Source: Croceimicrobium hydrocarbonivorans
GTDB lineage: Bacteria; Bacteroidota; Bacteroidia; Flavobacteriales; Schleiferiaceae
Length of the DNA: 64,000 nucleotides
Assembly: GCF_014524565.1 (NCBI RefSeq)
Contig: NZ_CP060139.1
Span: 124,001-188,000 of the forward strand
Direction: 5' to 3'
Under the pieces are notes generated by a model. The model did no database searches and was not told the DNA's origin. It worked only from the letters and a program-made list of their open reading frames with translations. A program made the position numbers and the translations under genes. Each line of letters begins with the position of its first letter. The stretch's first letter is position 1. This document shows positions 15,966-25,914 of the stretch, piece after piece.

Positions 15966-17567
15966 GTGAATCTAGAGAAAGAACCCATTTTATTTTATTC
16001 GGGAAACTACCAATGTAAAAAGTTGGTAGAAACCACTTTAAATGAAGAAGGCTACCATGTAATGAGCAGTAGTAAGCTCAATGATCTTCCTGACTTAAAG
16101 GCTCTTTCCTATTTCCATTTAATTTTATTCTGTCCGGGTGCTGATATTCAAGCAGAAATCCAATTTCTTCAAGAAATTAAGCGCTTTCACCCCGGAGAAT
16201 CCATGCCCGTGATTATCCTAGATCCAGCCGGTGAAATGGAAAATCTTGAGGAGTTTGCATTTCTGGATGTTCAAGATTATCGCAGCAATGCCATTTCCAA
16301 AAGAGCGATTCGCTTTGCCGTAGATAAGCAATTAGAACGGCGTAGAATGTGCATGGAAAAAGATTCGGAGTTACAGCGCTTACGCCTTGAAAAGAACAAA
16401 AAGAATGCGCTTCTGGAAGAGGTAAGTTTAAAGGCCCAGGAAAGCGATCGCCTAAAAACGGCCTTCCTCAATAATATCTCGCATGAACTGCGTACGCCGA
16501 TGAATGGTATTTTGGGTTTTCTCGAATACCTAGAAGATCCGCAGCTCGAAGGCGATTTAAAGGATCGCTTCATTAAAAACATTCGGGTAAGCAGTGATCG
16601 ACTCCTCAACACTTTGCAAGACCTGATTGAAATTTCGGAAATAGAAGCGGGTGACCTAAAAGTGAAATTTGAGTCGGTCGATATCAAATCCTTGGTCGAC
16701 TTCATTTATAAGCTCTATCTGCCACGTGCTTCTTCTAAAGGTTTGCATTTAAGTTACCATCTCAATATATCGGATGAACATCTTAAGGTTTGGAGCGATG
16801 CCAATAAATTAAAAGGCGTTCTAATTCATTTATTGAATAATGCCTTGAAATTCACCAGTAAAGGTGACATTAAAATCCATGTACATGTAGAGAAAGGTCA
16901 ATTGTGCATGAAGGTCGAAGACAGCGGCATTGGGATGAACAAGGAAGACATCGACCTGATTTACCAGCATTTCGTTCAAATTGAGGAACATCTTACTCGT
17001 AAATACGATGGACTAGGCTTAGGACTCAGTATTTGCGAAGCTTACAGCCGCTGTTTAAATGGTGATTTGAAAATTGAATCAGAAGTAGATAAGGGAACCT
17101 CTGTAAGTTTGAGCATTCCCTTTATCAGTGCCCGGGAAGAAGAGCGTGGAGCCCAAAACATTCCTGGCCAGCCAATACGTTTTGAAAAAGCGAAGGTGCT
17201 ATTGGTTGATGACGATCCTATTAACCTGCAGCTTTTAGATAAATTCTTGAAAGACAGTGTTGACGACCTTCAAACCGTTCGGGCTAAAAACGGTGTGGAA
17301 GCAGTTGAATTCTATAAACAAAGTCCGGATTTCGATTTAATCCTTATGGATTTAAAAATGCCTCTGATGAATGGCTTTGAAGCTACTCATATCATTCGTC
17401 AGATGAACCAAGAAGTGCCGATCATTGCTCAAACCGCCTATGCCATGCATCAGGATAAAGAAAAGGCTCTACAGGAAGGCTGTAATGACTACCTATCCAA
17501 GCCTTTAAATAAAACCTTGTTTTACCAAACCTTGGAGAAGTATCTGCTTAAGCTAAAAGTTTCTTAA
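15966..17567 (+). CDS. Hybrid histidine kinase with degenerate N-terminal receiver and C-terminal receiver
   Basis: A 533-residue soluble protein starting with GTG. Residues about 5-120 look like a receiver fold but lack the acidic pair after strand one (FYSGN) and the phospho-acceptor (LFCPGA), so it is probably a pseudo-receiver. A coiled coil (about 120-155) leads to a kinase with H-box [12 protein letters not shown]1 DSGIGM and G2 GLGLGLSI, followed by a true C-terminal receiver (about 408-530) with DDDP, LMDLKMP and LSKPL. Lack of membrane segments points to an intracellular or partner-borne signal. It overlaps convergent pyrD by 20 nt. Confidence 0.87.
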   Translation: MNLEKEPILFYSGNYQCKKLVETTLNEEGYHVMSSSKLNDLPDLKALSYFHLILFCPGADIQAEIQFLQEIKRFHPGESMPVIILDPAGEMENLEEFAFLDVQDYRSNAISKRAIRFAVDKQLERRRMCMEKDSELQRLRLEKNKKNALLEEVSLKAQESDRLKTAFLNNISHELRTPMNGILGFLEYLEDPQLEGDLKDRFIKNIRVSSDRLLNTLQDLIEISEIEAGDLKVKFESVDIKSLVDFIYKLYLPRASSKGLHLSYHLNISDEHLKVWSDANKLKGVLIHLLNNALKFTSKGDIKIHVHVEKGQLCMKVEDSGIGMNKEDIDLIYQHFVQIEEHLTRKYDGLGLGLSICEAYSRCLNGDLKIESEVDKGTSVSLSIPFISAREEERGAQNIPGQPIRFEKAKVLLVDDDPINLQLLDKFLKDSVDDLQTVRAKNGVEAVEFYKQSPDFDLILMDLKMPLMNGFEATHIIRQMNQEVPIIAQTAYAMHQDKEKALQEGCNDYLSKPLNKTLFYQTLEKYLLKLKVS

Positions 17568-18564
17568 CCAAACCCGGACCTTCATAAATAAAGCCGGTGT
17601 AAACCTGAACCAAGCTCGCTCCTGCCTCCAATTTTTCCAGATAATCGGCTTTAGTTTGAACGCCACCTACGGCAATAATGGGGAAGTCAGTTTTGCTGTT
17701 TTTCTTTAAATAGCGAATCACTTCTGTAGAACGCGCTTTAACGGGCTTACCACTAAGACCACCTGCTCCGATCGCTTCTACAATCGATGTTGGTGTTTTT
17801 AATCCTTCTCGACTAATGGTCGTATTGGTCGCAATTAAGCCTTCAATTTGAGTTTCTTCTACAATCTCAATGATATCATCTAATTGGGCATCACTTAAAT
17901 CCGGAGCGATTTTAAGAAGAATGGGCTTTGGATTTTCTTCCGCCGCATTATCCTCTTTCAAAGCTTTCAAGATGCGCTTTAAAGGTTCCTTCTCTTGTAA
18001 ATCGCGCAGATTAGGGGTATTGGGTGAACTTACATTTACCACGAAATAATCCACATAGGGATGCAGGGCCTTACGGCAGATGCGATAGTCATCTAATGCA
18101 TTCTCATTAGGCGTAAGCTTGTTCTTGCCAATATTCCCACCAATGATTAAGTCTTTAGGACGTTTGGCTTTTAGGCGTTCGGCCAGCTCTTCTACTCCAC
18201 CATTATTAAAGCCCATGCGATTAATCAGGGCTTCATCCGCCGGAAGGCGAAACAAACGTGGCTTCGGATTTCCGGGTTGAGCCTTAGGCGTAACTGTACC
18301 TACTTCGATAAAGCCAAAGCCATAATTGTAAAGCTCGCGGTAAAGTTTACCGTCTTTATCAAATCCTGCCGCCATGCCAATACGATTTGGGAAATGCAAT
18401 CCCCAAAGATCAATGGAATCGGTATCTGCAGGACGGTACATAGCCCGACTAATCGCTCCAAATCCAGGTATGCGATGCATCCAACGAATGAGGTTGAAAG
18501 TAAAATGATGGGCTTTTTCAGGATCGAGGCTAAAGAAGATCGGCTTGAGTAGAAGGCGGTACAT
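17548..18564 (-). CDS. pyrD: Dihydroorotate dehydrogenase, class 2 (quinone)
   Basis: About 338 residues. The enzyme oxidises dihydroorotate to orotate in pyrimidine synthesis, passing electrons to the membrane quinone. Class 2 features are the N-terminal amphipathic extension ([14 protein letters not shown]), the flavin-binding phrase [15 protein letters not shown], and the catalytic serine in [11 protein letters not shown]. The ATG at 18564 is preferred to one at 18594 because family members begin with MYRLLLKP and a -7 promoter box lies between the two. It is divergent from smpB. Confidence 0.95.
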   Translation of the reverse strand: MYRLLLKPIFFSLDPEKAHHFTFNLIRWMHRIPGFGAISRAMYRPADTDSIDLWGLHFPNRIGMAAGFDKDGKLYRELYNYGFGFIEVGTVTPKAQPGNPKPRLFRLPADEALINRMGFNNGGVEELAERLKAKRPKDLIIGGNIGKNKLTPNENALDDYRICRKALHPYVDYFVVNVSSPNTPNLRDLQEKEPLKRILKALKEDNAAEENPKPILLKIAPDLSDAQLDDIIEIVEETQIEGLIATNTTISREGLKTPTSIVEAIGAGGLSGKPVKARSTEVIRYLKKNSKTDFPIIAVGGVQTKADYLEKLEAGASLVQVYTGFIYEGPGLVKKLLA

Positions 18565-18577
18565 CCAAAAATTTTTG

Positions 18578-18585
18578 CAAAGATA
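18578..18585 (-). promoter_or_regulatory. -7 promoter box TATCTTTG for pyrD
   Basis: Exact TAnnTTTG match on the minus strand, 13 nt before the pyrD ATG at 18564; it excludes the upstream ATG at 18594. Confidence 0.6.
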
Positions 18586-18635
18586 CATCCCCAAATCCGT
18601 TCCGACAGAGCTATTGGAGCTCCAAAAGAAGGATG

Positions 18636-18643
18636 TATCTTCG
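18636..18643 (+). promoter_or_regulatory. Variant -7 box TATCTTCG for smpB
   Basis: One mismatch to the consensus, 8 nt before the smpB ATG, implying a very short or absent leader. Confidence 0.45.
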
Positions 18644-18651
18644 CAGGCTCT

Positions 18652-19107
18652 ATGGCAGATAGTAAAGTAAATATTAAGAATCGAAAGGCACGTTTCAATT
18701 ATGAAGTGCTGGACACTTTTGAAGCAGGCATCAAATTGCTAGGAACGGAGATTAAATCCATCCGCGAAGGCAAAGCCAGCTTACAAGAGGCCTATTGCTA
18801 TTTTGCTGATGAAAGTCGTTTAATGGTAAAGAATATGCACGTGGCGGAATACAGTCATGGCAATATTAATAACCATGATCCTCTTCGCGAACGCTTGCTT
18901 TTATTGCATAAACGTGAATTGCAGAAAATTAAGGCGGAAGTAGAAAAAGGAAATCGCACCATCGTTCCTTTAAACCTCTACATCAATGACCGGGGTTTAG
19001 CCAAAATGAAAATTGCCTTAGCCCAGGGTAAGAAAAATTACGACAAACGCGAATCGATTAAGGAACGCGATGTTAAGCGCGATATGGATCGTGCCTTGAG
19101 TCGTTAA
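18652..19107 (+). CDS. smpB: SsrA-binding protein SmpB
   Basis: A 151-residue trans-translation factor that carries tmRNA to stalled ribosomes. The family opening ([18 protein letters not shown]), the [15 protein letters not shown] stretch and the basic C-terminal tail rich in Lys/Arg are clear, and length is normal. Its tmRNA gene is not in this window. The stop overlaps the convergent small gene by 4 nt. Confidence 0.97.
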   Translation: MADSKVNIKNRKARFNYEVLDTFEAGIKLLGTEIKSIREGKASLQEAYCYFADESRLMVKNMHVAEYSHGNINNHDPLRERLLLLHKRELQKIKAEVEKGNRTIVPLNLYINDRGLAKMKIALAQGKKNYDKRESIKERDVKRDMDRALSR

Positions 19108-19433
19108 GATTTTGCTTTTTTAAGCAAATCTTGGTTGTCTAAGTCTTCCAACACCTCCATTTCCAGGCTCTCATCTACCTTTTTACAGCAGGCCCTCAAT
19201 CGGGCTCGTAAGGCTAATGCCGCTGCTGGTAAAGCGGATTTTGCCCTGAGATAAGTATTTCGATCTGGCCAAAGAATGTATTCATAGTAATTACTAAGCT
19301 GCCTATGAATCCGCGAAGACAAAGATCCTCCATAACGGAAATACATATCATTTAATAGCTTCCAGGTGGCGATAAACTCTTCTTCCTTCCCCTCCTTTAC
19401 GCTGTAGTAATGCAAGCTTACATGCTTTTTCAA
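19104..19433 (-). CDS. Small conserved-looking protein, possible antibiotic-biosynthesis-monooxygenase-like fold
   Basis: A 109-residue soluble protein I do not recognise with certainty. It opens with a strand and a helix (HYYSVKEGKEEEFIATWKLLNDMYFRYGGSLSS in outline: strand, helix, strand) followed by YYEYILWPDRNTYLRA, a pattern seen in ferredoxin-like ABM proteins, but without diagnostic residues. The C-terminal half is Ala/Arg-rich helix with a CC pair. It converges on smpB with a 4-nt overlap. Composition and codon use look like the neighbours. Confidence 0.55.
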   Translation of the reverse strand: MKKHVSLHYYSVKEGKEEEFIATWKLLNDMYFRYGGSLSSRIHRQLSNYYEYILWPDRNTYLRAKSALPAAALALRARLRACCKKVDESLEMEVLEDLDNQDLLKKAKS

Positions 19434-19493
19434 ACTCTTCCCTTTACTCTATCCGAAAGTAGAAAAAGTGAAGGCTTTTAATTAATCTAAAAG

Positions 19494-19534
19494 TTCAAAT
19501 TAATTAGTAGTAATTGATTTAATTATAATTTGAA
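19494..19534. repeat. AT-rich 9-bp inverted repeat in an intergenic region
   Basis: TTCAAATTA (19494-19502) and TAATTTGAA (19526-19534) are exact inverted repeats 23 nt apart in the 286-nt gap between the small gene and the DUF1361 gene. It may be part of a regulatory region; no promoter box is evident nearby and the rest of the gap holds nothing I recognise. Confidence 0.4.
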
Positions 19535-19719
19535 TATACCTATTGAATTTTAAGCTCGGTAAATTGCTTATACATTGGACCCAGTCCTGAAAAGAAATAG
19601 CAGCTCCTCTTAGGATTAAGCTCAGAAAACTCAGGAAAAACCTTTAGTTATTTTTAACAAGGCTCATACAATTTCACTCTGCATTAAACATTAATATTGA
19701 GCACTTTCAATCAACATCA

Positions 19720-20340
19720 ATGTCTAAGAAATTCCTTGCCTTTCTCGCTTTTACAGTTGTTTTAAGCATAGGTCGACCCTGGTTTAATCCTGGTCATCCT
19801 GCTTACCTATTTATCCTTTGGAACTTATTTCTGGCCTACCTCCCCTTATTTTTCGCAAAAGTCACAATGCGACTTAGCGAAAAGCCAATATTGCAGGTTT
19901 TAGGCCTTTTCTTTTGGCTTCTTTTCTTCCCGAATGCTCCCTACATTCTTACTGACCTCACTCATTTAGATCATTCGCATGGTTTTGACTGGTATGATAC
20001 CCTACTCATTTTAGCTGCAGGAATAGCCGGCATCAAAATGGCATTCGACAGCTTAGACCTTATCCTTATTGAATTGAAAAAACTTTTTCCGCGTATTTCC
20101 AGCTTCATCTGGACCACAGGCTTTATGCTTTTAGCTGCCTATGGAATTTACCTGGGAAGATTTCTACGCTTCAATAGCTGGGACATACTTAGCCAGCATC
20201 TTCAGCTATTTAGAGCCTGTATAGATCTATTCCTTCACCCGGCTATGTACCGCAGTGAATGGACTATGATTCTGATTTTCTCCGGTTTCCTGATAAGCTT
20301 AAAAGCAATCTGGCCCAAAGAAAATATACAAGAAGCTTAG
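19720..20340 (+). CDS. DUF1361 family membrane protein
   Basis: A 206-residue integral membrane protein with about six hydrophobic segments. The phrases [15 protein letters not shown] (near residue 70) and [14 protein letters not shown] (near 147) are characteristic of DUF1361, a family of unknown function. The start at 19720 gives a short basic N-terminus (MSKK) before the first helix. Its stop overlaps folD by 4 nt on the opposite strand. Confidence 0.85.
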   Translation: MSKKFLAFLAFTVVLSIGRPWFNPGHPAYLFILWNLFLAYLPLFFAKVTMRLSEKPILQVLGLFFWLLFFPNAPYILTDLTHLDHSHGFDWYDTLLILAAGIAGIKMAFDSLDLILIELKKLFPRISSFIWTTGFMLLAAYGIYLGRFLRFNSWDILSQHLQLFRACIDLFLHPAMYRSEWTMILIFSGFLISLKAIWPKENIQEA

Positions 20341-21212
20341 AGTTTATGGCGAACCGCCAACAAAGTGTTTTTAAGTAAACTAACTCTGGTCATTGGTCCT
20401 ACACCACCTGGTACTGGTGTAATGTAAGATGCTTTTGGAGATACCGTTTTAAATTCCACATCCCCCACCAAGCGATGGCCTGACTTTTTAGACTTGTCTA
20501 CCACGCGAGTGGTGCCCACATCAATAATTACCACCCCTTCTTTCACCATATCACCAGTGATAAAATCGGGTTTACCTAAGGCTGCGATAATGATATCGGC
20601 GCTTTTCAGTATTTCCTTAAGATTGGTAGTGCGGCTATGACAAAGGGTTACGGTTGCATTTCCCGGATAGTGATTTCTCCCCATTAAGATGCTCGCGGGC
20701 AGGCCAACAATATGAGAACGCCCCACCACTACACAATGCTTACCACCGGTTTCGATATTGTATCGATCTAAAAGATCCATAATCCCCATGGGAGTGGCGG
20801 GAACATAGCTAGGTAGGTTCAGGGCCATTTTACCCAAATTGGTAGGATGAAATCCATCCACATCCTTCTCAGGATCAATCGCCATTAAAACCTTTTGCTC
20901 GTTGATATGCTTGGGCAAAGGTAGCTGAACAATAAAGCCATCGATATCATCGTCGGTGTTCAAGCGATCTACCTCTTCCAAAAGTTCCTTTTCCGAAATA
21001 GTTTCTGAAAGCTTCACTAAGCTGGATTTGAAGCCTACTTCCTCACAATCGCGAATCTTGGCGTTCACATAGGTGATGCTCGCACCATTGTTTCCCACCA
21101 GCACAGCGGCCAAATGAGGTGTTTTTCCGCCTTTAGAAGTAATTGCTTTAACTTCCTCTGCGATTTCGTTACGAATATCCTGTGAGGTTTGCTTGCCGTC
21201 GATAAGAATCAT
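20337..21212 (-). CDS. folD: Bifunctional methylenetetrahydrofolate dehydrogenase/cyclohydrolase FolD
   Basis: About 291 residues. It interconverts 5,10-methylene-, methenyl- and 10-formyl-tetrahydrofolate using NADP. Signatures are the catalytic [13 protein letters not shown] (Y, K), QLPLPKHI, the NADP-binding [14 protein letters not shown] and the C-terminal [11 protein letters not shown]. The ATG at 21212 (MILIDGKQ) is the family start; a longer frame to 21248 would begin upstream of the promoter box. It converges on the DUF1361 gene. Confidence 0.95.
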   Translation of the reverse strand: MILIDGKQTSQDIRNEIAEEVKAITSKGGKTPHLAAVLVGNNGASITYVNAKIRDCEEVGFKSSLVKLSETISEKELLEEVDRLNTDDDIDGFIVQLPLPKHINEQKVLMAIDPEKDVDGFHPTNLGKMALNLPSYVPATPMGIMDLLDRYNIETGGKHCVVVGRSHIVGLPASILMGRNHYPGNATVTLCHSRTTNLKEILKSADIIIAALGKPDFITGDMVKEGVVIIDVGTTRVVDKSKKSGHRLVGDVEFKTVSPKASYITPVPGGVGPMTRVSLLKNTLLAVRHKL

Positions 21213-21234
21213 GATGGTCCTTTTAATGAAGCGG

Positions 21235-21242
21235 CAAAGGTA
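21235..21242 (-). promoter_or_regulatory. -7 promoter box TACCTTTG for folD
   Basis: Exact match on the minus strand 22 nt before the folD ATG; a TTG triplet (minus strand, 21262-21264) lies 19 nt further upstream as a possible -33 element. Confidence 0.65.
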
Positions 21243-21267
21243 GGGCAAAGCGACGGTTTAGCAAGGT

Positions 21268-21510
21268 CTATCGACGCTCTCTGCGCAATGCGCGTCCGGT
21301 ACCAATCAAAATTCCTGGAATAACTAAATGAAGTACCCAATATAAAAGGGTATCCATCTCATCCTTCATCATAAATTCGTCTGGATCACTCTGATAATGC
21401 TTCCACATTAAGGGCGCTTCTTCCCAAATTGTTGGACTTAAATAAGCCAAATGCAATAGGATTGCAATGGAAATAATAATGATCAGTGTACCTAAAAACT
21501 TCCTCCCCAT
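21268..21510 (-). CDS. Small two-helix membrane protein of unknown function
   Basis: An 80-residue protein with an N-terminal hydrophobic helix (about 6-26), an acidic middle with several Met and Asp, a second hydrophobic helix (about 53-72), and a basic C-terminus (RRERR). No family is recognised. It lies between ffh and folD on the same strand with gaps of about 100 and 55 nt. It is believable as a gene by its start, topology and lack of an opposing gene. Confidence 0.6.
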   Translation of the reverse strand: MGRKFLGTLIIIISIAILLHLAYLSPTIWEEAPLMWKHYQSDPDEFMMKDEMDTLLYWVLHLVIPGILIGTGRALRRERR

Positions 21511-21608
21511 AATTCTCTTTGATTAGAAAGCGCTAATATACTAATCAAATGAAAATAGTCACTTGATAACTAGGGTTCTGGATTCCAGCTTTTAATGCGG
21601 TTTATTGA

Positions 21609-22958
21609 TTACATAGGACGGCCGCCACCGCCCATGCCACGCATCATTTGCGCCATACCACGACGTCCGCCGGCACCTTGCATCATCTTCATCATTTTCG
21701 ACATCTCAGCAAATTGCTTCATTAATTGATTCACTTCCTGAATGTCTTTTCCCGCTCCTGCGGCGATACGTTTGCGACGACTGCCATTGATTAATTTTGG
21801 ATTGGCCCGTTCATCTGGAGTCATGGATTGAATAATAGCTTCCACTCCTTTAAAGGCATCATCATCCAAATCGATGTTCTTCATCATTTTGCCCATGCCA
21901 GGGATCATGCCCATCAAATCCTTCATATTACCCATTTTCCGGATTTGATTTATCTGACCTAGGAAATCATCAAAATCAAATTGGTTTTTGGCAATTTTCT
22001 TCTGAACCCTACGTGCTTCATCTTCATCGAACTGCTCTTGAGCGCGCTCTACCAAAGACACCACATCCCCCATTCCGAGGATACGATCCGCCATACGAGT
22101 GGGATGGAACACATCCAAGGCATCCATTTTTTCGCCAGTACCAATAAACTTAATCGGCTTATTTACTACCGAGCGAATGGTAAGCGCTGCTCCACCACGG
22201 GTATCACCATCCAGTTTGGTAAGGATAACCCCTTCGTAGTCCAGCACATCATTAAAGGCCTTGGCGGTATTCACCGCATCCTGACCCGTCATGGAGTCTA
22301 CCACAAAAAGGGTTTCCTGTGGTTTTACTGCTTGATGGATATCCCGAATCTCGGCCATCATTTCTTCGTCAATGGCCAAACGACCAGCGGTATCGATAAT
22401 AACCGCGTTGAAGCCGTTGGCTTTGGCATGGGCTAGTGCCTTTTGGGCAATATCAACCGGGTTTTTGTTTTCCTTGTCGGAAAATACCTCAACACCAATT
22501 TGCTCACCCACTACATGCAGCTGATCAATCGCCGCCGGACGATAAACATCACAAGCAACTAAGAGTACTTTGCGTGTTTTCTTGCGCTTAAGGTAATTGG
22601 CGAGTTTACCAGAATGGGTGGTTTTACCCGAACCCTGTAAACCGGCCATCAGGATAATGCTTGGCTTTTGACTCAGATCTAAATCAGAAGCGGTGCCTCC
22701 CATTAAAGTCGCCATCTCATCGCGTACCGCTTTGGTTAAAACCTGACCCGGCTTTAAGCTTGTAAGTACATCGGCTCCCAAAGCCTTCTCTTTAACGGTA
22801 TTGGTAAATTCCTTGGCGATTTTAAAGCTCACGTCGGCATCCACCAAAGCACGGCGAATTTCTTTAAGAGTTTCGGCAACGTTTACTTCTGAAACCTGGC
22901 CGTGACCTTTTAATACGTGAAAGGCTTTTTCTAATTTATCCTGAAGATTGTCAAACAT
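21609..22958 (-). CDS. ffh: Signal recognition particle protein Ffh
   Basis: A 449-residue SRP GTPase that binds 4.5S RNA and nascent signal sequences for membrane targeting. The N domain is followed by the G domain with P-loop GLQGSGKTT, DTAGRL and TKLDGDTRGG, and a methionine-rich M domain (about 300-449) that ends in a Met/Gly-rich tail. A -7 box lies 22 nt upstream of the ATG. The 98-nt gap to the small membrane gene downstream holds no obvious terminator. Confidence 0.97.
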   Translation of the reverse strand: MFDNLQDKLEKAFHVLKGHGQVSEVNVAETLKEIRRALVDADVSFKIAKEFTNTVKEKALGADVLTSLKPGQVLTKAVRDEMATLMGGTASDLDLSQKPSIILMAGLQGSGKTTHSGKLANYLKRKKTRKVLLVACDVYRPAAIDQLHVVGEQIGVEVFSDKENKNPVDIAQKALAHAKANGFNAVIIDTAGRLAIDEEMMAEIRDIHQAVKPQETLFVVDSMTGQDAVNTAKAFNDVLDYEGVILTKLDGDTRGGAALTIRSVVNKPIKFIGTGEKMDALDVFHPTRMADRILGMGDVVSLVERAQEQFDEDEARRVQKKIAKNQFDFDDFLGQINQIRKMGNMKDLMGMIPGMGKMMKNIDLDDDAFKGVEAIIQSMTPDERANPKLINGSRRKRIAAGAGKDIQEVNQLMKQFAEMSKMMKMMQGAGGRRGMAQMMRGMGGGGRPM

Positions 22959-22980
22959 AATCCTAATTCAAAAAGGGTGG

Positions 22981-22988
22981 CAAATTTA
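22981..22988 (-). promoter_or_regulatory. -7 promoter box TAAATTTG for ffh
   Basis: Exact TAnnTTTG match on the minus strand, 22 nt before the ffh ATG at 22958. Confidence 0.6.
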
Positions 22989-23009
22989 AAAATTTAAATG
23001 CGCCGGTTT

Positions 23010-24788
23010 TTACATTCGATTGGGCACCTCAATACCAAGGAGGGCCATTGCATTTTTCACAACTGCCGCTGTCTTACGCGACAAATCCACTCTGAAGCTT
23101 ACCGCTGCAGTATCCTCATCATTTAAAATACTTACCTGTTGGTAGAAGGCATTGTACATCTTCACCAAATCATAAGTATAGTTGGCAATTACAGAGGGGG
23201 CTTTATCCTTAGCCGCTTCCAAAACTATTTCTGGGAAGCTTAATACGGCTTTGATTAAATCGCGTTCCTGACTGATCAGCTCGGTATAATTTCCAGTAGC
23301 AGCCACATTCATATCCTCTGCTTTGCGCAATAAGGACTGAATCCGTGCATGGGTATATTGAATAAATGGTCCGGTATTGCCCTGGAAATCTACCGACTCT
23401 TCCGGATTAAACAGCATGCGTTTTTTAGGATCTACTTTCAGCATGAAGTACTTCAATGCACCCATACCAATCATGTGATGCAATTCCGCTTTAGTAGCCT
23501 CATCAATACCATCCGTTTTTCCTAATTCCTCTGAAATCCGACGGGCAGTATCTTTCATCTCATCCATCAGATCATCAGCATCTACCACAGTTCCCTCTCG
23601 AGACTTCATCTTGCCGGAAGGCAGATCTACCATACCATAGCTTAAATGGTACAATTGCTCAGCCCACTTATAACCCAATTTCTTGAGGATGGCGAAAAGC
23701 ACCTTAAAGTGATGATCCTGCTCATTACCCACGGTATAGATCATGCCATCGATACCAAAGTCATCATAACGTTGGATGGCCGTACCAATATCCTGAGTCA
23801 TATATACACTGGTGCCATCCTTACGGAGAAGGAGTTTTTGCCCCAGTTTTTCGGCTTCTAAATCACACCAAACAGAACCATCTTCTTTTTGAAAGAAAAG
23901 TCCGTTGGCCAATCCATCATCCACTACTTGCTTCCCTAAGATATAGGTGTCGCTTTCGTAATAATTCTTATCGAAGTTTACTCCTATACGCTGATAGGTT
24001 TCATTAAAGCCTGCATAAACCCAGCTATTCATTTTTTGCCAGAGTGCTACCGTTTCTTCATCACCCTGCTCCCATTTGCGCAGGGTTTCGCGCGCTTCTT
24101 GAAGAATGGGGGCTTCTTCTTTAGCTTCATCTTCGGTTTTTCCTGCAGCAATTAGCTCAGCAATCTGGGCTTTGTAAGCCTTATCGAACTCAACATAGTA
24201 TTTGCCCACCAAGTGATCGCCTTTCAAGGCTGAAGATTCTGGGCTTTCACCATTGGCAAATTTCTGCCAGGCCACCATACTCTTACAGATATGGATACCG
24301 CGATCATTAATGATCTGAACCTTCTTTACATTCTTTCCGGCTGCATCCAGAATATTGGATACCGAATAACCTAATAGGATATTACGGATATGTCCTAAGT
24401 GCAGAGGTTTATTGGTATTGGGCGAAGAATATTCTACCAATATGGTTTCATTGCCTTTCGGCTGATGACCGTAATTTTCTAAATCCTGAATTCCGTGCAA
24501 GCAAGCCAACCAATAGTCTGAGCTAATTTCCACGTTCAAAAAGCCCTTTATCACATTAAAGGAATGAACCTCCGCCATGCGCTCTTGCAATGCGATTCCA
24601 ATTTCTTCTGCGGTGGCTTCCGGCTTTTTCTTGCTGGATCGCAGATAAGGGAATACCACTAAAGTAAGATCACCTTCGAATTCCTTACGAGTAGGCTGCC
24701 AATCCATGGGAGCATTCTCTAATCCATAAAGTGCTTTTAAAAGCTCTGAGGTTTCCGCCTGCAAGCGGTTCAGGATATCGTGCTGCAT
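23010..24788 (-). CDS. argS: Arginyl-tRNA synthetase
   Basis: A 592-residue class I aminoacyl-tRNA synthetase. It shows the HIGH motif as HLGHIRN (after SSPNTNKPL), and the KMSKS-loop counterpart GKMKSREG, plus the C-terminal DALR anticodon-binding domain with GNTGPFIQYTHARI. It charges tRNA-Arg. Its ATG shares one base with the stop of the arginase gene (TAATG at 24786-24790 on the minus strand), so translation is coupled. Confidence 0.96.
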   Translation of the reverse strand: MQHDILNRLQAETSELLKALYGLENAPMDWQPTRKEFEGDLTLVVFPYLRSSKKKPEATAEEIGIALQERMAEVHSFNVIKGFLNVEISSDYWLACLHGIQDLENYGHQPKGNETILVEYSSPNTNKPLHLGHIRNILLGYSVSNILDAAGKNVKKVQIINDRGIHICKSMVAWQKFANGESPESSALKGDHLVGKYYVEFDKAYKAQIAELIAAGKTEDEAKEEAPILQEARETLRKWEQGDEETVALWQKMNSWVYAGFNETYQRIGVNFDKNYYESDTYILGKQVVDDGLANGLFFQKEDGSVWCDLEAEKLGQKLLLRKDGTSVYMTQDIGTAIQRYDDFGIDGMIYTVGNEQDHHFKVLFAILKKLGYKWAEQLYHLSYGMVDLPSGKMKSREGTVVDADDLMDEMKDTARRISEELGKTDGIDEATKAELHHMIGMGALKYFMLKVDPKKRMLFNPEESVDFQGNTGPFIQYTHARIQSLLRKAEDMNVAATGNYTELISQERDLIKAVLSFPEIVLEAAKDKAPSVIANYTYDLVKMYNAFYQQVSILNDEDTAAVSFRVDLSRKTAAVVKNAMALLGIEVPNRM

Positions 24789-25741
24789 TAGTTCTGTTCT
24801 TGCGCTTCGATTTGTTCGTAAACGGGTTTAAATATGCGGAAGGCCGTTTCGGCCATCGAATTTCCTTTTTTATCCAATAAGGGGTTGATCTCTACCATTT
24901 CAAAGCAGATAAATCGGGGATCTTTCAAAAGCGTGAGTACAATCTCCCTGGCCTCCTCTTCATTAAATCCTCCTGGCACGGGGGTTCCGGTACCTTCGCT
25001 AATGCTGGGGTCCATAGAGTCCACATCAAATGAAAGGTAAAGGATTTCGCAATCCCCTAAATAGTCTAGGCTTTCCTTACAAATAGCGGCAATCCCTTGT
25101 TCGCGCACCTCCTCTACCGTGTAATTAGGAATCTCATATTTTTCCATAATCACATCTTCGGGAGTTTCGGTACTGCGCACTCCGATATACACCAGGTCTT
25201 GCGGCAAAACTCGCTGATTTGGCCCTTTCATTTCATTCCAATGCCAAATGGTTTCCTGTTCAGGTTGATTATTCTGGCATTCCAAATTATCCTCATGAAT
25301 AGCAGTGGCCAAAGGCATACCATGAACGTTGCCGCTGGGGCTGGTATATGGACTGTGCAAATCGGCATGAGCATCAACCCAAATTACGCCCAAACGCTTA
25401 TTGGGAAATGCCTTTTTAATACCAGCAATAGTACCACCGGCACTACTGTGATCACCGGCAACTATTAAAGGAAACTGATCATCGCGTAAACTTTGATTCA
25501 CTACGTTTTCAATACGATTATACATTTCAGCGATCCCGTCCAATCGCTTAGCGTAGTTTAAATCGGTTTCCTGGTATAAGTGGTGATTTACGGTTTCTAA
25601 TCTTATTTCGGGATGACGAAGGAAAAAGCTTCGATCGTATTGCAAACTGGCAATTTGCATGGCGTCTAATCCCAGAGATGAACCACGCGTTCCCGCTCCT
25701 AGCTCTGAGGTAACTCCAATTATTTGTAATTGCTTAGACAT
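24788..25741 (-). CDS. rocF: Arginase
   Basis: About 317 residues of the ureohydrolase family, which hydrolyses arginine to ornithine and urea with a binuclear manganese centre. Metal-binding motifs are AGDHSSAGG, WVDAHADLH and SFDVDSMDPS, and the loop SPSGNVHGMPLA favours arginase over agmatinase or formimidoylglutamase. The ATG at 25741 (MSKQ) is preferred over 25765, which falls at the promoter box. It is co-transcribed with argS, an operon that joins arginine breakdown with arginine charging. Confidence 0.9.
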   Translation of the reverse strand: MSKQLQIIGVTSELGAGTRGSSLGLDAMQIASLQYDRSFFLRHPEIRLETVNHHLYQETDLNYAKRLDGIAEMYNRIENVVNQSLRDDQFPLIVAGDHSSAGGTIAGIKKAFPNKRLGVIWVDAHADLHSPYTSPSGNVHGMPLATAIHEDNLECQNNQPEQETIWHWNEMKGPNQRVLPQDLVYIGVRSTETPEDVIMEKYEIPNYTVEEVREQGIAAICKESLDYLGDCEILYLSFDVDSMDPSISEGTGTPVPGGFNEEEAREIVLTLLKDPRFICFEMVEINPLLDKKGNSMAETAFRIFKPVYEQIEAQEQN

Positions 25742-25762
25742 ATTGTGCTTTTTGAGAGGCCG

Positions 25763-25770
25763 CAAAATTA
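25763..25770 (-). promoter_or_regulatory. -7 promoter box TAATTTTG for the arginase-argS operon
   Basis: Exact consensus match on the minus strand, 21 nt before the ATG at 25741. Confidence 0.6.
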
Positions 25771-25886
25771 GGGAAAAGGTGCTGAGCTCTTTAATCTCAG
25801 GCCCTCTATTTCAATCGGAACTCCATTGCGCTGCAGTGATTTTACAGAAAGAGAGCTAAATCACCCCTTCGGCCTTTTAAAGTATG

Positions 25887-25894
25887 TAGCTTCG
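25887..25894 (+). promoter_or_regulatory. Variant -7 box TAGCTTCG for the methyltransferase
   Basis: One mismatch (TTCG for TTTG), 20 nt before the ATG at 25915. Confidence 0.45.
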
Positions 25895-25914
25895 CATTAA
25901 ATAGCATTTGATTT

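Noticed and set aside
16277-16705. 142-codon open frame on the minus strand
   Set aside because: It lies wholly inside the kinase region of the hybrid kinase gene and has an Arg/Ser-rich sequence typical of a shadow frame.
18565-18651. tmRNA or tRNA near smpB
   Set aside because: The 87-nt gap holds only promoter boxes for pyrD and smpB; no acceptor stem or T-loop sequence is seen here or in other gaps.
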